Below are positions 1 through 4,719 of a DNA stretch of 5,349 nucleotides, piece by piece. The notes under the pieces are model-generated. The model was not told the origin of the DNA, did not search any database, and was given only the letters and a program-made list of their open reading frames with translations. Source of the stretch: PCRC01 sp040384665 (GTDB lineage Bacteria; Pseudomonadota; Gammaproteobacteria; Burkholderiales; Burkholderiaceae_C); the NCBI GenBank assembly GCA_040384665.1, contig JAZKIY010000017.1:1-5349 (forward strand), written 5' to 3'. The stretch's first letter is position 1. Each line of letters starts with the position of its first letter. The translations under genes were made by a program, and so were the position numbers.

Positions 1-1
1 G

Positions 2-1264
2 CACTGGGAGGAGTTCGAGGACGTGGCCGACCACTGCACGGTCTGCCACAAGTGTCTCGCGCCCTGCCCGGTGAAGATCGACTTCGGCGACGTGTCGATG
101 GCGATGCGCAACCTGCTGCGCAAGATGGGGCAGAAGAGCTTTCGCCCCGGCAACGCCGCGGCGATGCTGTTCCTGAACGCGAAGAACCCGGACACGATCA
201 AGTTCATGCGCAGCGCGATGGTCGACGTCGGCTTCAAGGCGCAGCGCCTGGCCAACGACCTGCTGCGCAAGCTGGCGCGCCAGCAGACCGCCGCGCCGCC
301 GGCGACCGTGGGCACCGCACCGATCAAGGCCCAGGTGATCCACTTCATCAACAAGAAGATGCCCGGCGGCCTGCCGAAGAAGACCGCGCGCGCGCTGCTG
401 GACATCGAGGACGCCGACTACGTGCCCATCATCCGTGACCCCAAGGGCACGACGGCCGACAGCGAGGCGGTGTTCTATTTCCCCGGCTGCGGCTCGGAGC
501 GGCTGTTCTCGCAGGTGGGGCTGGCGACGCAGGCGATGCTGTGGCATGCCGGCGTGCAGACGGTGCTGCCGCCCGGCTACCTGTGCTGCGGCTACCCGCA
601 GCGCGGCAGCGGCCAGTTCGACAAGGCCGAGAAGATCATCACCGACAACCGGGTGCTGTTCCACCGCGTGGCCAACACGCTGAACTACCTGGACATCAAG
701 ACCGTGGTGGTGAGCTGCGGCACCTGCTACGACCAGCTGCAGGGCTACGAGTTCGACAAGATCTTCCCGGGCTGCCGCATCATCGATATCCACGAGTTCC
801 TGCTCGAAAAAGGCATCACTTTGCCCGCGGGTCAAGGCGGTTACCTGTACCACGACCCCTGCCACACGCCGATGAAGCTGCAGGACCCGATGAAGACCGT
901 CAAGGCGCTGGTCGGCGACAACGTGAAGAAAAGCGAGCGCTGCTGCGGCGAGTCCGGCACGCTGGGCGTGACCCGGCCCGACATTTCTACCCAGGTGCGT
1001 TTCCGCAAGGAAGAAGAACTGAAGCGTGATGAAGCGGCCTTGCGCGCGACCGGAACGGTCGGAGCCAACGACAACATCAAGATCCTCACCAGCTGCCCCA
1101 GCTGCCTGCAGGGCCTGACGCGCTACGGCAACGACCTGAACAACGGCCTGCTCGAAGCCGACTACATCGTGGTCGAGATGGCGAACCAGATCCTCGGCCA
1201 GGAATGGATGCCGGCGTACATCGCGTCTGCCAACAACGGCGGCATTGAGCGGGTGCTGGTGTGA
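2..1264 (+). CDS. Fe-S oxidoreductase, C-terminal part of a large FAD-linked oxidase (5' truncated)
   Basis: The frame is open from the left edge (first full codon at base 2), so this is the 3' part of a longer gene; the GTG at 23 falls inside the protein and is not a start. Numbering the 420 visible residues from base 2, a ferredoxin-type 4Fe-4S motif CTVCHKCLAPCP has cysteines at 12, 15, 18 and 22. Two CCG cysteine-rich domains (Pfam CCG type) follow: Cys163, Cys195-Cys196-Gly and CGTC 239-242, then Cys287, Cys314-Cys315-Gly and CPSC 365-368. This layout is known from GlpC, LldE/GlcF, HdrB and the C-terminus of FAD-linked D-lactate/glycolate-type dehydrogenases, where it passes electrons from flavin towards quinone. 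From memory, Burkholderiales carry a protein of roughly 1,300 residues (FAD-binding oxidase plus DUF3683 plus Fe-S) beside this HIT/DUF971/ubiE neighbourhood, and this is probably its tail. The substrate cannot be told from this part. The stop codon overlaps the next gene's GTG start (GTGA). Confidence 0.88.
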   Translation, partial: HWEEFEDVADHCTVCHKCLAPCPVKIDFGDVSMAMRNLLRKMGQKSFRPGNAAAMLFLNAKNPDTIKFMRSAMVDVGFKAQRLANDLLRKLARQQTAAPPATVGTAPIKAQVIHFINKKMPGGLPKKTARALLDIEDADYVPIIRDPKGTTADSEAVFYFPGCGSERLFSQVGLATQAMLWHAGVQTVLPPGYLCCGYPQRGSGQFDKAEKIITDNRVLFHRVANTLNYLDIKTVVVSCGTCYDQLQGYEFDKIFPGCRIIDIHEFLLEKGITLPAGQGGYLYHDPCHTPMKLQDPMKTVKALVGDNVKKSERCCGESGTLGVTRPDISTQVRFRKEEELKRDEAALRATGTVGANDNIKILTSCPSCLQGLTRYGNDLNNGLLEADYIVVEMANQILGQEWMPAYIASANNGGIERVLV

Positions 1265-1713
1265 GCCTGTGCGCGCTGTGCGCCGGTGACGGCGGCACGC
1301 TGGTTCACCGGGGCGCGACATGGCGCGTCATCCGTGCCGACGAGGCCAACTTCCCGGCGTTTTACCGCGTGGTCTGGACCGACCATGTGGCCGAGTTCTC
1401 GGACCTGTCGCCCGGTGACCGGGCCGAGTGCATGGCCGTTGTGGCCACGGTGGAGCAGGTGCTGCGCACGCAGTTGCAGCCGACCAAAATCAACCTCGCC
1501 GCGCTCGGCAACATGGTGCCGCACCTGCACTGGCATGTGGTTGCCCGGTTTGCCGACGACACGCACTTCCCCGACCCGGTCTGGGCGCCTGCCCGCCGTC
1601 CAGCGGACGAAGCGCAACTCGCCCGCGTGCGCCAGCGTCTGCCCATGCTGGACGACGCGATGCGCGCCGCGATAATTCAGTTTTGTGTTGACAGCGCTTC
1701 GTGCGCAGGATGA
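1261..1713 (+). CDS. HIT-family (histidine triad) nucleotide-binding protein
   Basis: This is a complete 150-residue protein. The histidine triad HLHWHVV lies at residues 88-94 (His88, His90, His92), preceded by the usual Asn84 and a PHLHWH context. HIT proteins are small cytosolic nucleotidyl hydrolases or transferases; the central histidine attacks the alpha-phosphate of substrates such as AMP-lysine or dinucleoside polyphosphates. The true substrate here is unknown. The N-terminus holds a CxxC pair (Cys4, Cys7), as in many HIT proteins that bind structural zinc, but no second pair is obvious. The GTG start at 1261 overlaps the preceding stop by 4 nt and no strong Shine-Dalgarno is visible, so translation is probably coupled to the upstream gene. 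No other in-frame start lies close upstream. The gene ends 4 nt before the DUF971 start, consistent with one operon. The family call is firm; the physiological role is not known. Confidence 0.93.
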   Translation: MSLCALCAGDGGTLVHRGATWRVIRADEANFPAFYRVVWTDHVAEFSDLSPGDRAECMAVVATVEQVLRTQLQPTKINLAALGNMVPHLHWHVVARFADDTHFPDPVWAPARRPADEAQLARVRQRLPMLDDAMRAAIIQFCVDSASCAG

Positions 1714-1717
1714 ACCC

Positions 1718-2131
1718 ATGGCCGGCTTGCAAGCCGGGGCGCCAACGCCCCAAGACATCACCGTGCACAGCGCTTCGCGCGTGCTGGAAATCTCATTCTC
1801 CGACGGCGCGCGCTTTCGCATTCCCTTCGAGCTGATGCGCATCAACTCGCCTTCGGCCGAGGTGCAGGGCCACGGCCCCGGCCAGGAAGTGCTGCAGACC
1901 GGCAAGCGCGAGGTGGGCATCACCGGCCTCGCCCCGGTGGGCAACTACGCGGTGCAACCGACGTTTTCTGACGGCCACGACAGCGGCATCTTTTCCTGGG
2001 ACTTCCTGTACTTTCTGGGTGCGCAGCAAGAGCAGCTCTGGGCCGACTACGCCGCGCGGCTCGCAGCCGCTGGCGTGGAGCGCGACGCGCCCATGCCCGA
2101 GAAGGGCGGCCATGCCTGCGGCAGCCACTGA
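1718..2131 (+). CDS. DUF971 (gamma-butyrobetaine hydroxylase-like N-terminal domain) protein
   Basis: This is a small cytosolic protein of 137 residues. I chose the ATG at 1718 because AGGA (1707-1710) sits 7 nt upstream. The in-frame GTG at 1685 would add 11 residues and overlap the HIT gene. The protein is a single DUF971/GBBH-like N-terminal domain: a beta-rich start (RVLEISFSDG, then FRIPFELMRINSPSAEV), a central GKREVGITGLAPVGNYAVQP block, and the family-typical HDSGIFSWDFLYFLG near the C-terminal third. In eukaryotes this fold is the N-terminal zinc-bearing part of BBOX1/TMLHE, and it also occurs fused to Mrp/ApbC-type Fe-S carriers (HCF101). The bacterial stand-alone form has no settled function; a carnitine-pathway role should not be inferred, as the dioxygenase domain is absent. 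The C-terminus ends in GGHACGSH, rich in possible metal ligands. It follows the HIT gene by 4 nt, so the two are probably co-transcribed. Confidence 0.88.
   Translation: MAGLQAGAPTPQDITVHSASRVLEISFSDGARFRIPFELMRINSPSAEVQGHGPGQEVLQTGKREVGITGLAPVGNYAVQPTFSDGHDSGIFSWDFLYFLGAQQEQLWADYAARLAAAGVERDAPMPEKGGHACGSH
1722..1737. repeat. Perfect 16-bp palindrome over the first codons of the DUF971 gene
   Basis: CCGGCTTG directly abuts its reverse complement CAAGCCGG. It begins one base after the ATG at 1718-1720. In RNA it could fold as a 5-bp CCGGC/GCCGG stem with a 6-nt loop, close enough to the start codon to affect initiation. It may simply reflect codon choice in Ala-Gly-Leu-Gln-Ala-Gly. Confidence 0.5.
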
Positions 2132-2210
2132 CCGTCTTGCCAGAATGCTTCTCTTTTTATAGCGTTACCCTCAGATTTTACTAGGGCCCGAGCCCGATTT
2201 CATCAAAATA

Positions 2211-2225
2211 CCGACAATTTGTCGG
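2211..2225. promoter_or_regulatory. Perfect 15-bp inverted repeat upstream of ubiE, possible operator
   Basis: CCGACAATTTGTCGG is a perfect inverted repeat with 7-bp arms (CCGACAA/TTGTCGG) around one central T. A single central base is too short a loop for a stable hairpin and there is no U-tract, so it is not a terminator. Dyad symmetry of this size is typical of a dimeric regulator's binding site. It lies in the 148-bp gap between the DUF971 gene and ubiE, 54 bp before the ubiE start. The cognate regulator is unknown and the functional assignment is inferred from symmetry and position only. Confidence 0.35.
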
Positions 2226-2266
2226 GGTTCTGGGCGTCCACCGGCACGTGCAGGGCCTTTCGCCCC

Positions 2267-2272
2267 TACCAT
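2267..2272 (+). promoter_or_regulatory. Possible -10 element just upstream of ubiE (leaderless candidate)
   Basis: TACCAT matches four of six bases of the sigma-70 -10 consensus, including the key second A and last T. It ends 7 nt before the ubiE ATG, so transcription could begin at or within a base or two of the start codon. No Shine-Dalgarno is visible before that ATG, which agrees with a leaderless mRNA. No good -35 hexamer stands at the expected distance, so this is weak. A separate TTGCCA (2137-2142) followed by an AT-rich stretch (2152-2161) is another weak promoter possibility in the same gap. Confidence 0.2.
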
Positions 2273-2279
2273 TTCTGCC

Positions 2280-3011
2280 ATGAGCAACACCCACTTCGGT
2301 TTCCAGTCGGTTGACGAGCGCGAGAAGGCCAGCCGCGTGCGCGGCGTGTTCGACTCCGTCGCGCCCAAGTACGACCTGATGAACGACCTGATGTCGATGG
2401 GCCTGCACCGAGCCTGGAAGGCCTACACCGTGATGGTCGCTAACCTGCGCGAGGGCGACCAGGTGCTCGACATTGCCGGCGGCACCGGTGACCTGTCGCA
2501 GGCTTTCGCCAAGCAGGTGGGCCCCACCGGCACGGTGGTGCACACCGACATCAACGAAGCCATGCTGCGCACCGGCCGCGACCGCCTGCTCGACGCCGGC
2601 CTGGCACTGCCCACACTGGTGTGCGATGCCGAGAAGCTGCCCTTTGCCAGCGGCCGCTTTGACCTCGTCAGCGTTGCCTTTGGCCTGCGCAACATGACCC
2701 ACAAAGACATGGCGCTGACCGAGATGGCCCGTGTGCTCAAACCCGGTGGCAAGCTGCTGGTATTGGAGTTCTCCAAAGTCGCCAAACCCCTGGAAAAACT
2801 CTACGACTGGTACTCCTTCAGCGTGTTGCCGCGCCTCGGCAAGCTGGTGGCGGGTGACGACGCCAGCTACCGCTACCTGGCCGAATCCATCCGCATGCAC
2901 CCCGACCAACAGGCGCTGAAGGGGCTGATGCAGGCCAACGGTTTCGGCCATGTGGACTTCCACAACCTTGCTGGCGGCGTGGTGGCCCTGCACGTGGGTA
3001 TCAAGTGCTGA
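2280..3011 (+). CDS. ubiE: Ubiquinone/menaquinone C-methyltransferase UbiE
   Basis: UbiE uses S-adenosylmethionine to methylate the ring carbon of 2-polyprenyl-6-methoxy-1,4-benzoquinol in ubiquinone synthesis (and demethylmenaquinol where menaquinone is made), at the cytosolic face of the membrane. The 243-residue length is normal for the family. Family signature 1, YDLMNDLMSMGLHRAW, is at residues 31-46 after VFDSVAPK. The SAM-binding motif I, VLDIAGGTGD, is at 62-71, with acidic Asp90 at the end of the second strand (VVHTDIN). AFGLRN is at 133-138. Signature 2 runs from Arg151 to Ser165 (RVLKPGG...LEFS). The ATG at 2280 gives the usual N-terminus (HFGFQSVDEREK). No Shine-Dalgarno precedes it. 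A 148-bp gap separates it from the DUF971 gene, so it probably has its own promoter. The next gene starts 59 bp downstream with no terminator between, so the two may share a transcript. In E. coli ubiE is followed directly by ubiJ and ubiB; here a Tim44-like gene intervenes. Confidence 0.97.
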   Translation: MSNTHFGFQSVDEREKASRVRGVFDSVAPKYDLMNDLMSMGLHRAWKAYTVMVANLREGDQVLDIAGGTGDLSQAFAKQVGPTGTVVHTDINEAMLRTGRDRLLDAGLALPTLVCDAEKLPFASGRFDLVSVAFGLRNMTHKDMALTEMARVLKPGGKLLVLEFSKVAKPLEKLYDWYSFSVLPRLGKLVAGDDASYRYLAESIRMHPDQQALKGLMQANGFGHVDFHNLAGGVVALHVGIKC

Positions 3012-3060
3012 CCTGTTGTGGGAAACTTGGGTTTGTAGGCAGCAGGTCTGGTTATTTTCT

Positions 3061-3064
3061 GGAG
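3061..3064 (+). promoter_or_regulatory. Shine-Dalgarno site that fixes the start of the Tim44-like gene
   Basis: GGAG lies 6 nt before the ATG at 3071. The frame is also open upstream to a GTG at 3005, which overlaps the ubiE stop. Only the ATG at 3071 has this ribosome binding site and yields a proper signal-peptide N-terminus, so the shorter start is preferred. Confidence 0.75.
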
Positions 3065-3070
3065 ACAAAC

Positions 3071-4060
3071 ATGAAATTTTTAGCTTTGATGGTGCTGGCG
3101 GCCGCGCTGGTGACCACCGGTTTCGATGCAGAAGCCAAGCGGCTGGGCGGTGGCAGTTCTGTTGGCCGCCAGTCCAGCAACGTCACGCAGCGCGACGCAA
3201 CCCCACCGGCTGCGCAGCCAGGCGTGACCAATGCGGCGGCGGCCAAGCCCGCCACGGCAGCCCCCAATGCCGCAGCGGCTGCGCCCAAGCGCCCCTGGGG
3301 CGCGATGCTCGGCGGCCTGGCCGCAGGTCTGGGTCTGGCCTGGTTGGCCAGCTCGCTCGGCCTGGGCGAAGCTTTTGGCCAGATCCTGATGTTTGCGCTG
3401 CTCGCTTTTGCGATCATGGCGGTGGTGGGCATGGTGATGCGCGCGCGCAAGAACGGCGCGGCCGGCAATGGCCGCCTTGCCTTTCAAGGCGCGGCCGCGT
3501 CGGCCCAGACGCCCGGCGCGTACAGCCCCAACAACGTCGGCAACGACGCCTCTGCCCGGCCCTGGGAGCGCAACAGCATGTCGTTTGACAGCTCGCGTTT
3601 CCCCGCAGGTGGTTCGGCAGACGGTGGCGGTGTGGTGATTGGCTCGGGCCTGACGGGCACCCAATCCTGGGGTGTGCCAGACGGCTTTGACCGCGAATCC
3701 TTCCTGACCCAGGCCAAGGCCAACTTCACCCGCCTGCAGGCCGCCTGGGATGCCTCCGACATCCCCTCGCTGCGTGCCATGATGACCGACGACATGCTGA
3801 GCGAAATCCGCCAGCAGCTGGCCGACCGCGAGACCCACACCGGTGGCAGCACCAACCAGACCGACGTGGTCATGCTCAACGCGCAGCTGCTGGGCATTGA
3901 AGAACTCAGCGAGGCCTACATGGCCAGCGTCGAGTTCTCCGGCATGATCCGCGAACAGCCATCGGCCGGCCCCAGCCCGTTCCGCGAGGTGTGGAACATG
4001 ACCAAACCCAAAGACGGTTCGGCCGGCTGGCTGGTTGCCGGGGTGCAGGCGCTGCAGTAA
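3071..4060 (+). CDS. Tim44-like domain protein, signal sequence and membrane segments
   Basis: This is a 329-residue protein. Residues 1-22 look like a signal peptide (MKFLALMVLAAALVTTGF, then an AEA-type cleavage site before KR). A basic, glycine-rich stretch follows (RLGGGSSVGRQSSNVTQRDA, 24-43), typical of bacterial Tim44-like proteins, then an Ala/Pro-rich low-complexity linker (about 44-75). Two hydrophobic segments lie at about 77-96 and 103-123, ended by a positive RARK. A polar Gly/Ser-rich linker leads to the C-terminal Tim44/MRPL45-type NTF2-like domain at about 208-328 (ESFLTQAKANFTRLQAAWDA, MTDDMLSEIRQQLADR, FREVWNMTKPKDGSAGWLVAGVQAL). In mitochondria Tim44 links the import motor to the inner membrane and binds cardiolipin; bacterial homologues are membrane proteins of poorly defined role. 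The positive-inside side and the topology cannot be settled here. It lies between ubiE and ubiJ and is closed by a strong terminator. Confidence 0.9.
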   Translation: MKFLALMVLAAALVTTGFDAEAKRLGGGSSVGRQSSNVTQRDATPPAAQPGVTNAAAAKPATAAPNAAAAAPKRPWGAMLGGLAAGLGLAWLASSLGLGEAFGQILMFALLAFAIMAVVGMVMRARKNGAAGNGRLAFQGAAASAQTPGAYSPNNVGNDASARPWERNSMSFDSSRFPAGGSADGGGVVIGSGLTGTQSWGVPDGFDRESFLTQAKANFTRLQAAWDASDIPSLRAMMTDDMLSEIRQQLADRETHTGGSTNQTDVVMLNAQLLGIEELSEAYMASVEFSGMIREQPSAGPSPFREVWNMTKPKDGSAGWLVAGVQALQ

Positions 4061-4085
4061 TCCGGCGGCCCCCACAGCTTCCCTG

Positions 4086-4124
4086 AAGCCCACCCGAGTG
4101 TCCCACTCGGGTGGGCTTTTTCTT
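4086..4124 (+). terminator. Strong rho-independent terminator after the Tim44-like gene
   Basis: A perfect 15-bp stem pairs AAGCCCACCCGAGTG (4086-4100) with CACTCGGGTGGGCTT (4104-4118) across a TCC loop. The U-tract TTTTTCTT (4117-4124) follows, overlapping the end of the stem. It starts 25 nt after the Tim44-like stop codon. The left arm is not preceded by an A-run beyond two bases, so it should work mainly on the + strand. It would separate ubiE/Tim44 transcription from ubiJ-ubiB. Confidence 0.95.
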
Positions 4125-4149
4125 GTGCGGCTGACACCGGTTTCCACCG

Positions 4150-4155
4150 GATAAT
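4150..4155 (+). promoter_or_regulatory. Possible -10 element just upstream of ubiJ (leaderless candidate)
   Basis: GATAAT matches five of six bases of TATAAT and ends 6 nt before the ubiJ ATG at 4162, so transcription could start at the initiation codon itself. There is no Shine-Dalgarno in the 40 nt between the terminator and the ATG. A short inverted repeat, CCGGT-TTCC-ACCGG (4137-4150), abuts it and overlaps its first base. The -35 region is poor: CTGACA (4131-4136) is close to consensus but only 13 nt away. A promoter here is expected because the strong terminator just upstream would otherwise silence ubiJ-ubiB. Confidence 0.35.
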
Positions 4156-4161
4156 CAGCGC

Positions 4162-4719
4162 ATGCAATCCACCCCCCCACTGTCTTTTCTGGACGGCCTG
4201 CTGGACCGCCTCGCCACCAGCGTCAAGCCACCCGACTGGCTGGTTGACGAAGTCCAGCACCGCGCCGTGCTGCTGCTCAACCACGTGCTGATGCAGGAAC
4301 CCGAAGCCCAGGCGCGGCTGGCGCGGCAACAGGGGCGCACGGTGCGCGTCGAATGGCGCCACCTGTCGTTGCAGCTGGTGGCCACCCCGGCAGGCTTGCT
4401 GGACCGCGTGCTGCCCGGTGCCAGCGCACGTGTGCCCGACCTCTGCCTCAGCGTGCAGGAAAGCTCGCCGCTGGCACTGGCGCAAGCGGCGCTGCGCGGT
4501 GACAAGCCACCCATCAAGATCGAGGGCGATGTGCAGCTGGCGGCCGAGGTTGGCTGGCTGGTGGACCATGTGCGCTGGGACCTGGAAGAAGACCTGTCGC
4601 GCCTGATCGGTGACGCGCCTGCCCACACCCTGGGCCAGACGGCACGCCGTGCTGCGGCTGCGCTGCGCGAATTCATTGCCCGCCGCGCCCCGGTGCCTGA
4701 CGGAAAGTCCACCGGGTGA
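4162..4719 (+). CDS. ubiJ: Ubiquinone biosynthesis accessory factor UbiJ (SCP2 domain)
   Basis: UbiJ (formerly YigP in E. coli) is a cytosolic accessory protein whose SCP2-fold domain binds lipids. With UbiK it organises the aerobic ubiquinone-making complex and is thought to present the hydrophobic intermediates. The protein has 185 residues, slightly shorter than the roughly 200 of E. coli UbiJ. The N-terminus holds amphipathic helices (LDGLLDRLATS, residues 10-20). The SCP2-like strands follow (VRVEWRHLSLQLVATPAG, 61-78, then LCLSVQESSPLALAQAALRG, 94-113). The family-typical IKIEGDVQLAAEVGWLVDHV (118-137) leads into a WDLEEDLSRLIGDAPAHTLG segment (139-158). The C-terminal helix is Ala/Arg-rich (161-175) and could form the coiled coil used to bind UbiK. 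The identification rests on these blocks and on its place directly before ubiB. It follows a strong terminator, so it probably starts a new transcript; no Shine-Dalgarno is seen. Its stop overlaps the ubiB ATG by one base (TGATG). Confidence 0.88.
   Translation: MQSTPPLSFLDGLLDRLATSVKPPDWLVDEVQHRAVLLLNHVLMQEPEAQARLARQQGRTVRVEWRHLSLQLVATPAGLLDRVLPGASARVPDLCLSVQESSPLALAQAALRGDKPPIKIEGDVQLAAEVGWLVDHVRWDLEEDLSRLIGDAPAHTLGQTARRAAAALREFIARRAPVPDGKSTG

Noticed and set aside
1688..1693. Perfect TTGACA (-35 consensus) near the end of the HIT gene
   Set aside because: No -10-like hexamer stands 16-18 bp downstream (the region reads ATGAACCC), and tight spacing to the DUF971 gene makes an internal promoter unnecessary.
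1685..1717. GTG at 1685 as an upstream start for the DUF971 gene
   Set aside because: It would overlap the HIT gene by 29 nt and lacks a Shine-Dalgarno, whereas the ATG at 1718 has AGGA at a good distance.
1691..1782. Two copies of ACAGCGCTTCG (about 1691 and 1764) as a direct repeat
   Set aside because: The match is short, the flanks diverge, and both copies are within coding sequence of ordinary codon use, so chance is sufficient.
2183..2196. GGGC-CCGA-GCCC short inverted repeat in the gap before ubiE, considered as a terminator for the DUF971 gene
   Set aside because: The stem is only 4 bp and no U-tract follows. It gives no support for termination.
3005..3070. Upstream GTG start (3005) for the Tim44-like protein
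   Set aside because: It would put 22 extra residues before a clear signal peptide and has no ribosome site. The ATG at 3071 has GGAG 6 nt upstream.
3080..4180. Long minus-strand open frame of 366 residues opposite the Tim44-like gene, and similar long minus-strand frames at 2181-3068, 3916-4626 and 4673-5326
   Set aside because: They lie antisense to genes with clear family motifs, have His/Arg/Gly-rich composition typical of GC-driven shadow frames, and show no recognisable domain or ribosome site.
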